A stretch of 64,000 bases of DNA, taken from the NCBI GenBank assembly GCA_030428885.1, contig JAUIEJ010000010.1, positions 124,001 to 188,000 of the forward strand, in the 5' to 3' direction. The DNA comes from Gemmatimonadota bacterium. GTDB taxonomy: Bacteria; Gemmatimonadota; Gemmatimonadetes; Longimicrobiales; Gaopeijiaceae. Positions 9,280-18,151 of this stretch are shown here, piece by piece; position 1 is the first letter of the stretch; every line of letters begins with the position of its first letter. Both the position numbers and the translations under genes were made by a program. The notes beneath the pieces are model-generated. The model had not been told where the DNA came from. It did not search any database and worked only from the letters and a program-made list of their open reading frames with translations.

Positions 9280-10743
9280 ATGGCCACCACCGCCTCCACC
9301 GACGTCCACCGTCGGCGCCTGTTCCTGGGCAGTTGCCTCGCCCTCATCGCGACCTCGGTGGCCTTCGCCACCGTGGGGGCCATCATGGGCGCCCTCAAGC
9401 AGGAGTTCGTGCTGACCAACGCCCAGGTGGGGTGGATCGGCGGGGCGGCCCTCTGGGGCTTCGCCGTGTCCCAGCTCGTCTTCGCTCCCCTGTGCGACAC
9501 CCTGGGCATGCGGACCCTGCTCCGCATGTCGTTCCTGGGGCACGCCGCAGGGGTCGTGGTCATGATCCTGGCCACGGGCTTCTGGGGGCTCTTCGCCGGC
9601 GCCCTGATCATCGCCATGGCCAACGGACTCGTCGAGGCGGCGTGCAATCCCCTGGTGGCCACGCTGTATCCCGACGACAAGACCGTGAAGTTGAACCAGT
9701 TCCACGTGTGGTTCCCCGGTGGCGTGGTCCTGGGGGGCCTGGCGGCGTACGGCCTGGACCAGGTGGGCATCACGAGCTGGCAACTCAAGCTGGGGCTGAT
9801 CCTCATTCCCACGGCCATCTACGGCGTCATGCTCCTGGCCGAGCGGTTTCCCGAGACCGAGGGCGTGCAGGCCGGGGTGAGCGTGGGCGAGTCGTTCAAG
9901 GCCGCCTTCGGCACCCCCCTCATGTGGATCATGCTCATCGCCATGGCCATGACCGCCTCGGTGGAGCTGGGTCCGAACCGGTGGGTGCCCGCCGTGCTGG
10001 AGGCCGGCGGCATGGCCGGGATCCTGGTGCTCGTCTGGATCAACGGGCTCATGGCCCTGCTCCGGTATCGGGCCGGGCCCGTGGTGGAGCAATTGTCTCC
10101 CACGGGGATCCTCCTGGCCTCGTCCATCCTGGCCGGGATCGGACTCACCTGGCTGAGCTACGCCGGGTCGGGCACGGCCACCTTCGCCGCCGCCACCGTC
10201 TTCGCCGTGGGGGTGTGCTACTTCTGGCCCACCATGCTGGGGGTCGTGTCGGAGCGGGTGCCCCGGAGCGGCGCCCTGGGCCTCGGCCTCATGGGCACCG
10301 TGGGCATGGCCACGGTGGGACTGGTCACCTCGCCCACCATGGGCTCCATCGCCGACGACTACGCCAACGACCGGATCCCCGCCGTCGAGACCACGGCGCT
10401 GCTGGACGAGGTCGCCGCCACCCTCGCCCCCTCGGACGACGCCGACGACCAGGCCGCCGTGGCCGCGGCCCGTGCGGTGGTGGCGGGGTACGGCAGCACG
10501 GGCGAGTTGCCCTCCCCCGAGACCGCCAACGCCCTCCGGGCCATCCAGTCGTCGGGGGCGCCGGCCGCGCAGGTGGAGCGGGCCGGGGCGATCCTGGGCC
10601 CGGCCGACAACTACGGGGGCCGGATTTCGTTCCGGTACGTGGCTCCCCTCTGCGTGATCCTGGCGTTGATCTTCGGGGGACTCTGGACTGCCGATCGCAG
10701 GGCCGGCGGCTATCGGGTCACCCGCATCGGCGAGGCCGCGTGA
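9280..10743 (+). CDS. MFS transporter, probable sugar uptake, with large loop between last two helices
   Basis: The 487-residue product has twelve hydrophobic segments in two groups of six and resembles sugar MFS permeases (FucP-like): AQVGWIGGAALWGFAVSQLVFAPLCD for helix 2 and ANGLVEAACNPLVATLYPDDK after helix 4. The odd part is about 95 polar residues between helix 11 (GLVTSPTMGSIADDY) and helix 12 (YVAPLCVILALIFGGLW). They are rich in Ala/Asp/Glu and predicted helical, and by the usual N-in topology they lie in the periplasm. The start ATG follows the previous gene by 35 bp, and the stop overlaps the GTG of the next gene. Likely role: import of the sugar released by the periplasmic enzymes of this operon. 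Confidence 0.85.
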   Translation: MATTASTDVHRRRLFLGSCLALIATSVAFATVGAIMGALKQEFVLTNAQVGWIGGAALWGFAVSQLVFAPLCDTLGMRTLLRMSFLGHAAGVVVMILATGFWGLFAGALIIAMANGLVEAACNPLVATLYPDDKTVKLNQFHVWFPGGVVLGGLAAYGLDQVGITSWQLKLGLILIPTAIYGVMLLAERFPETEGVQAGVSVGESFKAAFGTPLMWIMLIAMAMTASVELGPNRWVPAVLEAGGMAGILVLVWINGLMALLRYRAGPVVEQLSPTGILLASSILAGIGLTWLSYAGSGTATFAAATVFAVGVCYFWPTMLGVVSERVPRSGALGLGLMGTVGMATVGLVTSPTMGSIADDYANDRIPAVETTALLDEVAATLAPSDDADDQAAVAAARAVVAGYGSTGELPSPETANALRAIQSSGAPAAQVERAGAILGPADNYGGRISFRYVAPLCVILALIFGGLWTADRRAGGYRVTRIGEAA

Positions 10744-11753
10744 CGGAGGTCCGCTTCCTCCTCGCGGGACTCCTCTGTGCCGGGGCGGCCGGGGCGTCGG
10801 CGGCCCAGACGGCGCCGTCCACGCCCCGTCTGCACCACGCCCATCTGAACAGCGTGGACCCCGAGGGCGCCGCCGCCTGGTACGCCCGGGTCTGGCCCCA
10901 GGGGCGGGTCGGCGTGGTGGCGGGGCACACGGCGTTCGTGGCCGAGATGCCCCTTCTCTTCGATGGGGTGGACGCCCCGCCGTCGGGGGCGTGGGACCCG
11001 GAGCGCCAGCGCTCCGAACCCCAGAGCCCCTTCTGGCACATCGGGGGCTTCGTGGACACCACCGACCGGTTCGAGGCCCTGGAAGCCACCGGCGTCACGG
11101 TGCTGCGCCTGGAGCCCGGTCCGGGCCAGGGCCCCGGCGTCGTGCGCTCCGGCCTCACGCCCTACGCCGGCATCCACGGGGCCGAGGACGTGGCCGAGGC
11201 GGAGCGGGCCGATCCTCGCCCCGGCGGCTTCGGATACCTGGTGGGTCCCGACGGGGCCCTGGTGGAACTGACCGGATCGCCCCGCACCACCCCCGCGTGG
11301 GCCCACGTCCACCTCTTCCACACGGCCCCCCGCTGCGCCGCCAACTGGTACGTGGAGGTTCTGGGCTTCGCCCATGCCCCGGCCCGGGATCCGGCCACCG
11401 GCGAGCGGACGGAGCGGGAGCGCTGGGATCCGTGCGGCGCCGACCCCGGACCCCGGGGGTTCCCGTCGCTGGAGCGGGCCGGCACCATCCGCTCGCCCGC
11501 GGCCACCGTGGTCCACGGGTCCGGATCCATCTCCCTGTATCCCCGGCAGGGCGACACCCCCCTGGTGCCGTCCCGGGGTCAGGTCCTGGACCACGTGGCC
11601 TTCGCCGTGGACGACCTGGACGCCTGGGAGTCCCATCTCGAGACCCTGGGCGTGACGATCCTCCGCCGCGGCGCGTTCGGAGAGGGCCGGTCCCTCCTTC
11701 TCGAGGGCCCCGACGGACTGGGGCTGGAACTGGTGCAGGAGGGCGGTTCGTGA
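10740..11753 (+). CDS. Exported two-domain VOC (glyoxalase-fold) protein
   Basis: The 337-residue protein begins at a GTG overlapping the transporter stop and carries a cleavable signal (FLLAGLLCAGAAGASAAQ). Two vicinal-oxygen-chelate modules follow. The first (about 30-185) opens with LHHAHLNSVDPEGAAAWYARVWP and contains EDVAEAE and FGYLVGPDGALVELTG. The second (about 190-335) opens with AHVHLFHTAPRCAANWYVEVLGF and contains LDHVAFAVDDLDAWESHLETLG and LEGPDGLGLELVQE. The His near the start of each module and the Glu near the end are the usual metal ligands. Exported VOC proteins are uncommon. In this operon it could act on a keto-sugar or a side product, but no reaction can be assigned from sequence. 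Confidence 0.83.
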   Translation: MTEVRFLLAGLLCAGAAGASAAQTAPSTPRLHHAHLNSVDPEGAAAWYARVWPQGRVGVVAGHTAFVAEMPLLFDGVDAPPSGAWDPERQRSEPQSPFWHIGGFVDTTDRFEALEATGVTVLRLEPGPGQGPGVVRSGLTPYAGIHGAEDVAEAERADPRPGGFGYLVGPDGALVELTGSPRTTPAWAHVHLFHTAPRCAANWYVEVLGFAHAPARDPATGERTERERWDPCGADPGPRGFPSLERAGTIRSPAATVVHGSGSISLYPRQGDTPLVPSRGQVLDHVAFAVDDLDAWESHLETLGVTILRRGAFGEGRSLLLEGPDGLGLELVQEGGS

Positions 11754-12919
11754 GCCGCCCGATCCGGTACGCCATGGTGGGGGGTGGTCCCGGTGCGTTC
11801 ATCGGGGCCGTGCACCGCGCCGCGGCCCGCCTCGACGGCGAGTGGACGCTGGTGGCCGGCGCGTTTTCGTCCGACCCCGGACGGTCCCGGGCCCAGGGGG
11901 CCGAGCTGGGGCTGGACCCCGCGAGAACCTACGACGCGTGGGACGAGCTCGTCCGAGGCGAAGCGGCGCTCCCCCCCGAGCAGCGGGCCGAGGCCGTGGT
12001 CGTCGTGACGCCCAACCACGTGCATTTTCCCGTGGCCCGCGCCGCCCTGGAAGCCGGCTTCCACGTGGTGTGCGACAAACCCCTCACCACCACCCTCGCC
12101 GACGCCGAAACCCTCTGCCGCCTCACCGCCGCCCAGGACCGGGTCTTCTGCGTCACCCACAACTACACCGGGTATCCCATGGTGAAGGAGGCCCGGGAGC
12201 GGGTGGCTCGGGGCGACCTGGGAGAAATCCGGAAGATCGTGGTGGAGTACACCCAGGGGTGGCTGCGCACGCTCCTGGAGGCCCAGGGACAGAAGCAGGC
12301 CGCCTGGCGAGGCGACCCCGCCCTGGCCGGTCCGTCGTCGGCGCTGGGCGACATCGGCAGCCACGCCCACAACCTGGCCGGCTACGTGTCGGGGATGCAG
12401 CCCGCTCGGCTCCTGGCCGATCTCTCCACCCTGGTGGAGGGGCGCACCCTGGAAGACGACGCCACGGTGGTGTTCCACTACGCCGGAGGTGCTCGGGGAC
12501 TCCTCACCGCCAGCCAGATCGCCACGGGCGAGCGAAACCACCTGAGGCTGCGCATCTACGGCGAGGACGGCGCCCTGGATTGGTGCCAGGAACGCCCCGA
12601 TCGCCTGCGCCTCGTGGCACCCAGCGGCGTGGAGACCGTTCTCCACGACGGGGTGGAGGGGCTCTCGGATCGGGCCGCGGCCCACCTGCGCCTTCCGGGA
12701 GGTCACCCCGAGGGGTTCATGGAGGCGTTCGCCAACCTCTACCGCAACGTGGCCCGGACGCTCCGGGCCCGGGCGGGCGAAGGCGATCACCACCCCTTCG
12801 ACGACGACTTCCCCACCGTGGAGGACGGGGCCCGGGGCGTCCACTTCATCGAGACGGCGGTGGCCTCGTCCCGGGAGGGACGGTGGCAGTCGGCGGAGTG
12901 GTCGTCGCCGGCGTCGTGA
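11750..12919 (+). CDS. Gfo/Idh/MocA family oxidoreductase, cytoplasmic
   Basis: This 389-residue enzyme starts at GTG, overlapping the VOC gene by 4 bp. Its N-terminal Rossmann motif AMVGGGPGAFIGAVHR has no signal peptide, in contrast to the Tat-exported paralogue at the operon start. The conserved VVTPNHVHF and FHVVCDKPLTTTLADAE (catalytic Lys) segments and the C-terminal GGHPEGFMEAFANLYRNVARTL are characteristic of the family. HNYTGYPMVKEAR follows the pattern of the subgroup that acts on inositols, sugars or 3-keto-sugars. It probably handles, inside the cell, the product imported by the MFS transporter. It is the last gene of the operon, and its 3' end overlaps the convergent membrane protein gene by 74 bp. 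Confidence 0.88.
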   Translation: MSRPIRYAMVGGGPGAFIGAVHRAAARLDGEWTLVAGAFSSDPGRSRAQGAELGLDPARTYDAWDELVRGEAALPPEQRAEAVVVVTPNHVHFPVARAALEAGFHVVCDKPLTTTLADAETLCRLTAAQDRVFCVTHNYTGYPMVKEARERVARGDLGEIRKIVVEYTQGWLRTLLEAQGQKQAAWRGDPALAGPSSALGDIGSHAHNLAGYVSGMQPARLLADLSTLVEGRTLEDDATVVFHYAGGARGLLTASQIATGERNHLRLRIYGEDGALDWCQERPDRLRLVAPSGVETVLHDGVEGLSDRAAAHLRLPGGHPEGFMEAFANLYRNVARTLRARAGEGDHHPFDDDFPTVEDGARGVHFIETAVASSREGRWQSAEWSSPAS

Positions 12920-13427
12920 CGCCCGATCCGCCACCGAGCACCAGGCGCCCGCCCGAGAGTGCGACCAGTTCCTCGGCCGTGGCCCGGGAGGTCCGGAAGC
13001 GGACCCTGGGCGCCCGGCGGAACCGATAGACCGCCCGCGGTCCCACGATGCTGGACTCCTCGGTGACCGTGATCTCGTCCAGGGGAATCCGGAGCGGCGG
13101 GTGGCCCACCCGGAAGGGGGCCATCACCGAGATGTGGAGGGCGTGGGCGTCGGCGCCCAGGGTCAGGGACCACCCGTATCCCCACAGGCCCATCCATCCG
13201 TTCCGGGCCGAGAGCGCCGGCCCGGTCCAGGGGGCCGGGTCGGCATAGGCCCCCGCCAGGGCACGCCACCCGCCCAGGGCCGCGGTGAGCCACGTCACCG
13301 AGGTCCACAGGCCGACGAAGGCCAGGGGAAAGGCGACGAGGATGATGGCCGATGTCGCTCCCCTTCGTCGCCACGGAGGGTGTCGGCGCCGCGGCCGACC
13401 CGGACCCCACCCGCGCCGGAGACCCAC
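12846..13427 (-). CDS. Hypothetical membrane-anchored protein
   Basis: A 193-residue frame lies between two solid genes. It starts 5 bp from the divergent kinase gene and overlaps the 3' end of the Gfo/Idh/MocA gene. It shows a basic lead (RPRRRHPPWRRR), two hydrophobic segments (SAIILVAFPLAFVGLWTSVTWLTAAL), a Trp/Gly-rich stretch around residues 75-90, then a beta-rich part (ALHISVMAPFRVGHPPLRIPLDEITVTEE) that looks like the small PH-like domain found behind one or two helices in membrane proteins. The last 25 residues are low-complexity Thr/Pro and may be antisense read-through. The start is uncertain, as no strong ribosome site is seen. No function is assigned. Confidence 0.5.
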   Translation of the reverse strand: MGLRRGWGPGRPRRRHPPWRRRGATSAIILVAFPLAFVGLWTSVTWLTAALGGWRALAGAYADPAPWTGPALSARNGWMGLWGYGWSLTLGADAHALHISVMAPFRVGHPPLRIPLDEITVTEESSIVGPRAVYRFRRAPRVRFRTSRATAEELVALSGGRLVLGGGSGVTTPATTTPPTATVPPGTRPPPSR

Positions 13428-13432
13428 GCCCC

Positions 13433-15889
13433 ATGGCGGACGTACGCTGGGAGGCCCTGGAAGACATCTTCCTCCGGGCCCTGGACCACATCGGAGACGA
13501 CCGGGCCCACTACCTGGAACGGGCCTGCGCCGACGACCCCACCCTCCGGGACGAGGTGGAGGGGATGCTCCGGGCCGAGGAGTCCGGTACGGACTTCCGG
13601 TGGATCGACCGGGTGGACGGGCCCGAGTCGGGGTCCCCCCTCACGGGAGCGCCCATCCCCCCGGAACACCGGCGCATCGGTCCGTGGAGGATCCTCCGGC
13701 TCCTGGGACGGGGCGGCATGGGGCAGGTCTACCTGGCGGAGCGCGACGACGACCAGTACCGGGAGCAGGTGGCGCTGAAGGTCGTGCGCAGCGACTACCA
13801 CGCCGACCTCCTGGACGAACGATTCCGGGCGGAGCGGCAGATCCTGGCGCGCCTGCGCCATCCCAACATCGCCACCCTCCTGGACGGCGGGGTCACCGAC
13901 GACGGGCGCCCCTATCTGGTCATGCAGTACGAGTCGGGGCTGCCCATCACGGCCTACTGCGACGAACACACCCTGCCGGTCCGGGATCGGCTGACGCTCT
14001 TCGCCACCGTGTGCGACGCCGTGCATTTCGCCCACACCAACCTGGTGGTGCACCGGGACCTCAAGCCCTCCAACATCCTGGTGGACGACGACGGGCGCCC
14101 GCGGCTGCTGGACTTCGGAATCGCCAAGATCCTGGAGGGCGGCCTCGACGTGACCCGCCCCGTCACGGGCGACATGCGGCTCTTCTCGCCCGACCACGCC
14201 GCCCCGGAGCAGGTTCGGGGCGAGCCCGTGACCACGGCCACCGACGTCTACGCCCTGGGGATCCTGCTCTACGAGTTGCTGGCGGGCCGTCGCCCGTTCC
14301 GGTCCGGCGACACGGGCCCCCTGGAGTTGCATCGACAGGTCTGCGAGGAGCCCCCCACGCGGCCCAGCGACAACGTCTCCAGCCTGGCGCGGAACACCCC
14401 GGGCGAGGCGGCGGCCACGGGCCCGGCGGCCCTCCGCGGCACCCGCCCGGGGCTCCTGGTCCAGACCTTGAAGGGCGACCTGGACCAGATCGTTCTCAAG
14501 GCGCTGCGAAAGGAACCGCACCGTCGCTACGCCTCGGCCGGACAGTTCGCCGACGACGTGCGGCGGTACCTGGCCGGCCTTCCCGTGGATGCCCAACCCG
14601 ACGCCGTGGGATACCGGGTGCGGAAGTTCGTGGGTCGGCACCGCCTGGGGGTGGCCACCGCCGCGGCCGTGGCCCTCCTCACGGTGGGGTTCGCCGGCAC
14701 CATGGCGGCGGCGTCGACCCGCCTCGCCCGGGAGCAGGTGCGGACCCAGGAGGCGCTGGACCGGGCCGAGACCGTGAGCGAGTACCTCATCGGCCTCTTC
14801 GACGCCGCCAACCCCGAGGAGGACCCGTCGGGATTGTCGGCCCCCGAACTCCTCGCCCGGGGGGTGGAACGGGCGGAGCAGCTCGCCGATCAGCCGGCCG
14901 TTCAGGCCCAGATGCTCCACTCCATCGGTCGAGCCTACTCGAGCCTGGCCCGATACGACGAAGCGCGTCCGCTTCTGGAGCGGGGGCTGGCCCTGCGCCG
15001 GCAGGTGTACGGCGACCGCCACGGCGACGTGGGGCGGAGCCTCACGGCCCTGGCGTGGCTGTACCTCCAGCAGGACGGCGACTTCCGCTCGGCCGAGCCT
15101 CTGCTCCAGGAGGCGTTGGACATCTACGGGGACCCGTCCACGCCGGACCTGGAGCGGAGCAATCTGGCAGCGGGCCTGTCCAACCTCGGCGCAGTCCTCT
15201 ATCAGCGGCAGGACTACGAGGGCGCCGAGCGGGCGTTCCTCGACGCCCTGGCGGCGCTGGCGTCCATCGAGGGCGTGGACGGCCTCCAGTTGGGCCCTCC
15301 CACGGGCAACCTGGCTCTGGCCCTGAGCCGACAGGGCCGGTATGCCGAGGCCGAGGCCGCCGCCCGGGACGCGCTGGAGCTGAATCGTGAGGCCCGGGGC
15401 GACGAACACCCCTACGTCGCCGTGGCGCTGAACATCCTGGCCGAAACTCTCCTGGAGCAGGGCCGCTACGACGAGGCGCGCCCCATCTACGACGACGTCC
15501 TCTCCCGACGACGGGCCCTCTACGGCGACGATCACCCGGCGGTGGCGGCGGCGCTGAACAACCTGGGCCAGCTCCTGAATCGACAGGAGCGATGGGAAGA
15601 GGCGATCCCCTACGCCCAGGAAGCGGTGGACATCCAGCGCCGCACCCAGGGCGAGACCCACCCGCTCCTGGGCATGGGGCTCAAGAACCTGGGACGCCTC
15701 TATCTCTACCAGGGCCGCTACGGCGAGGCCGAACCCTACCTCCTGGAAGCCCTGGCCATCAACGTGGCGTCCCTCGGCCCGGATCACGCTCAGTCGGCGC
15801 TGGTGCGTTCGTCCCTGGTGCAGATCTACGAGGGCCTGGGGCGCGACGACGACGCCGCCCGGTACCGGGATCCCCCAGGGTCGGACTGA
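13433..15889 (+). CDS. Transmembrane Ser/Thr protein kinase with C-terminal TPR repeats
   Basis: The 818-residue product has an N-terminal segment of about 80 residues (WEALEDIFLRALD...DEVEGML) typical of Gemmatimonadota/Acidobacteria kinases, then a complete Hanks-type kinase: glycine loop LGRGGMGQVY (91-100), Lys116 in VALKVV, catalytic HRDLKPSN (H207-N214) and DFG (227-229), ending near 380. One membrane helix (about 405-425) is followed by an extracytoplasmic region of some 390 residues made of tetratricopeptide repeats (for example GRYAEAEAAARDALELNREARGDEHPYVAVALNILAETL). All catalytic residues are present, so it should be active. Unlike the kinase at 55381 it has no sigma factor gene in front. 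An earlier in-frame ATG at 13352 would add 27 unlikely residues and run into the divergent gene. Confidence 0.88.
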   Translation: MADVRWEALEDIFLRALDHIGDDRAHYLERACADDPTLRDEVEGMLRAEESGTDFRWIDRVDGPESGSPLTGAPIPPEHRRIGPWRILRLLGRGGMGQVYLAERDDDQYREQVALKVVRSDYHADLLDERFRAERQILARLRHPNIATLLDGGVTDDGRPYLVMQYESGLPITAYCDEHTLPVRDRLTLFATVCDAVHFAHTNLVVHRDLKPSNILVDDDGRPRLLDFGIAKILEGGLDVTRPVTGDMRLFSPDHAAPEQVRGEPVTTATDVYALGILLYELLAGRRPFRSGDTGPLELHRQVCEEPPTRPSDNVSSLARNTPGEAAATGPAALRGTRPGLLVQTLKGDLDQIVLKALRKEPHRRYASAGQFADDVRRYLAGLPVDAQPDAVGYRVRKFVGRHRLGVATAAAVALLTVGFAGTMAAASTRLAREQVRTQEALDRAETVSEYLIGLFDAANPEEDPSGLSAPELLARGVERAEQLADQPAVQAQMLHSIGRAYSSLARYDEARPLLERGLALRRQVYGDRHGDVGRSLTALAWLYLQQDGDFRSAEPLLQEALDIYGDPSTPDLERSNLAAGLSNLGAVLYQRQDYEGAERAFLDALAALASIEGVDGLQLGPPTGNLALALSRQGRYAEAEAAARDALELNREARGDEHPYVAVALNILAETLLEQGRYDEARPIYDDVLSRRRALYGDDHPAVAAALNNLGQLLNRQERWEEAIPYAQEAVDIQRRTQGETHPLLGMGLKNLGRLYLYQGRYGEAEPYLLEALAINVASLGPDHAQSALVRSSLVQIYEGLGRDDDAARYRDPPGSD

Positions 15890-15973
15890 GGCCCGGGCCC
15901 CCTCGCTCCGGCCGCCCCGGGTCCGTATCCTGCCTGCGGTCCCCTCCGCCCTTCCTCCTGCGCCGAGCCCTCC

Positions 15974-17488
15974 GTGATCTGGCTCCTCGTCGTTCCGGTT
16001 CTGCTCCTGCTGGTCGTGATCTACGACCTCGTCCAGACGAAGCACGCGATCCTCCGGAATTTTCCCATCATCGGCCACTTCCGGTACCTCCTGGAAGCGG
16101 TGGGGCCCGAGTTGCGCCAGTACATCGTGACCTCCAACAACGAGGAACGCCCCTTCTCGAGGGACCAGCGCAGTTGGGTCTACGCGTCGGCCAAGAAGCA
16201 GAACAACTACCAGGGCTTCGGCACCGACAACGAACTGGAGCAATCGCCCAACTACCTCATCATCAAGCACGACACCCTGGGGCACCCCGGCACGGCCACC
16301 CAGCACGACGAGCTCTGGCGCCTGCCCTGTGCCAAGGTCCTGGGGGGACCCCGGAATCGTCGGAAGGCGTTCCGCCCCGACTCGGTGGTGTCGGTGAGCG
16401 GCATGAGCTTCGGATCGCTGTCGTCGGCGGCGGTGGAGGCGCTGAATCGGGGTGCGAAGATCGCCGGATGCCTCCACAACACGGGGGAAGGGGGCATCGC
16501 GCCGCACCACCTCCACGGCGGCGAGCTCATCTGGCAACTGGGCACGGGATACTTCGGCGCCCGCACCGCCGACGGCGGCTTCGACCTCGCGGAGTGCGTC
16601 CGGAAAATCGAGGCCCATCCGGTGCGGGCCATGGAGGTCAAGCTGAGCCAGGGGGCCAAGCCCGGGCTCGGGGGCGTCCTTCCCGGAGCCAAGGTCACCG
16701 CCGAGATCGCCGCGATCCGCGGCGTGCCCCAGGGCCGCAGCGTCATCAGTCCCTCGGGGCACCGGGCGTTCTCGTCCGTCGACGAGATGCTGGACTTCGT
16801 GGAGGGCCTGGCCGACGCCACGGGACTCCCGGTGGGCATCAAGTCGGCGGTGGGACTTCCGGACTTCTGGGTCGAACTCGCCGACCGCATGGCGCGGGAG
16901 GACCGGGGGGTGGACTACATCGCCATCGACGGCGGGGAGGGCGGCACCGGCGCAGCCCCCCCTTCGTTCGCCGACCACGTGGCCCTGCCCTTCAAGGTGG
17001 GCTTCAGTCGGGTCTACCGGATCTTCGCCGAGCGGGGCGTCCACCACGACGTGGTCTGGGTCGGGTCGGGGAAGCTGGGATTCCCGGAGACGGCACTCCT
17101 GGCGTTCTGTCTCGGCGCCGACATGGTGGCGGTGGCCAGGGAGGCCATGATGGCCATCGGGTGCATTCAGGCTCAACGGTGCCAGACGGGCCACTGCCCC
17201 ACCGGCGTCGCCACCCAGAATCGGTGGCTGGTCCGGGGGCTGGACCCCACCGACAAGGCGGCCCGCCTGGCCAACTACGTCATCACCCTCCGGAAGGAAC
17301 TCACCCGGTTGAGCCACGCCTGCGGGGTGGGCCACCCGGGTCTCCTCCGGGCCGACCACATGGAGCTGTTGGACGACCACTTCGGCAGCCGGTCGCTCCG
17401 CGACGTGTTCGCCTACGAGACGGGGTGGGAGCTGCCCCGGGAGGCCGACGCCCGGGCCGTGCTGGCGGAGATGGGCGTGGGGGGATAG
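15974..17488 (+). CDS. FMN-binding glutamate synthase-family protein, membrane-anchored
   Basis: This 504-residue enzyme begins at GTG with one N-terminal membrane helix (IWLLVVPVLLLLVVIYDL). The rest is the FMN-binding TIM barrel of the glutamate synthase large subunit (PF01645): SGMSFGSLSSAAVEALNRGAKIAG, HNTGEGGIAPHH, QGAKPGLGGVLPGAKV and YIAIDGGEGGTGAAPPSFADHVALPF. The three cysteines in GCIQAQRCQTGHCPTGVATQ correspond to the iron-sulfur ligands of glutamate synthase. The glutaminase and GXGXG domains are missing, as is usual for this stand-alone family, so it is not a complete glutamate synthase. Its real substrate is unknown. It has no close operon partner. Confidence 0.88.
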   Translation: MIWLLVVPVLLLLVVIYDLVQTKHAILRNFPIIGHFRYLLEAVGPELRQYIVTSNNEERPFSRDQRSWVYASAKKQNNYQGFGTDNELEQSPNYLIIKHDTLGHPGTATQHDELWRLPCAKVLGGPRNRRKAFRPDSVVSVSGMSFGSLSSAAVEALNRGAKIAGCLHNTGEGGIAPHHLHGGELIWQLGTGYFGARTADGGFDLAECVRKIEAHPVRAMEVKLSQGAKPGLGGVLPGAKVTAEIAAIRGVPQGRSVISPSGHRAFSSVDEMLDFVEGLADATGLPVGIKSAVGLPDFWVELADRMAREDRGVDYIAIDGGEGGTGAAPPSFADHVALPFKVGFSRVYRIFAERGVHHDVVWVGSGKLGFPETALLAFCLGADMVAVAREAMMAIGCIQAQRCQTGHCPTGVATQNRWLVRGLDPTDKAARLANYVITLRKELTRLSHACGVGHPGLLRADHMELLDDHFGSRSLRDVFAYETGWELPREADARAVLAEMGVGG

Positions 17489-17602
17489 GACCCCCGGGGG
17501 AAAACGATCCGGCGTCGGAACGTCCAACTCCACGAAGGGCCGATCGCGCGGAGCGGCCTCGGACCCGAGCAGAGTGGTGACCATGGCGATCCCGGCGCGA
17601 CC

Positions 17603-18151
17603 GTGACCGCACCCGATTCCCGTGCAGGCATCGACGCGGCCCGGCTCCAGGCCCTGGCGGCCCTGCACCGCCCCCGGGTGTGGCGGGTCGCCGTGCGGTT
17701 CCTCCGGGACCCGGACCAGGCCGACGACGTGACCCAGGAGGCCTTCATCCGCCTCCAGCGTTCGCCCCCCTCCTGCCCCGAGTCCCAGGTGGGGACGTGG
17801 CTCCACGCCGTCGTGGTGAACCTCTGCCGCGACCGCCTGCGGGCTCGGCTCCGCCGGGGCACGCCGGTGGAGTTGGACGCGGCGGAAGGCGTGGCCGCCC
17901 TGACCCATCGCCCCGACCCCGAGGGGCGGCTCGACCGGGAGCGTGCCCGGCAGGACCTGGACGCCGCCCTGGCGCGCCTCACCCCCGACATGGAGCGAGC
18001 CGTGCGCCTGCGGTACCTCGACGGGCTCACCTACGCCGAAATCGCCGAGGCCACCGGAGTGCCGGTGGGCACCGTGGCCTCCCGCGTGTTCCGGGCCCTC
18101 AGTCGGCTCGGCGAAGACCTCGACCCCCGGCACCTGGAGGTGCTGACATGA
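17603..18151 (+). CDS. ECF-type RNA polymerase sigma factor
   Basis: The 182-residue protein has the two-domain layout of group 4 sigma factors. Region 2 spans about residues 15-85 with FLRDPDQADDVTQEAFIRLQR and GTWLHAVVVNLCRDRLRARLRR. Region 4 spans about 118-170 with LARLTPDMERAVRLRYLDGLTYAEIAEATGVPVGTVASRVFRAL, a helix-turn-helix that reads the -35 element. Translation starts at GTG. A nearby ATG at 17583 is in another frame and meets a stop within eight codons. The stop overlaps the ATG of the following gene (ATGA), which encodes its likely anti-sigma factor, so this is probably a self-contained envelope or redox stress regulator. The inducing signal is not evident. Confidence 0.88.
   Translation: MTAPDSRAGIDAARLQALAALHRPRVWRVAVRFLRDPDQADDVTQEAFIRLQRSPPSCPESQVGTWLHAVVVNLCRDRLRARLRRGTPVELDAAEGVAALTHRPDPEGRLDRERARQDLDAALARLTPDMERAVRLRYLDGLTYAEIAEATGVPVGTVASRVFRALSRLGEDLDPRHLEVLT

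Noticed and set aside
15974-17488. Glutamate synthase large subunit
   Set aside because: Only the FMN/Fe-S central domain is present; glutaminase and GXGXG domains are missing, so it is a stand-alone family protein.
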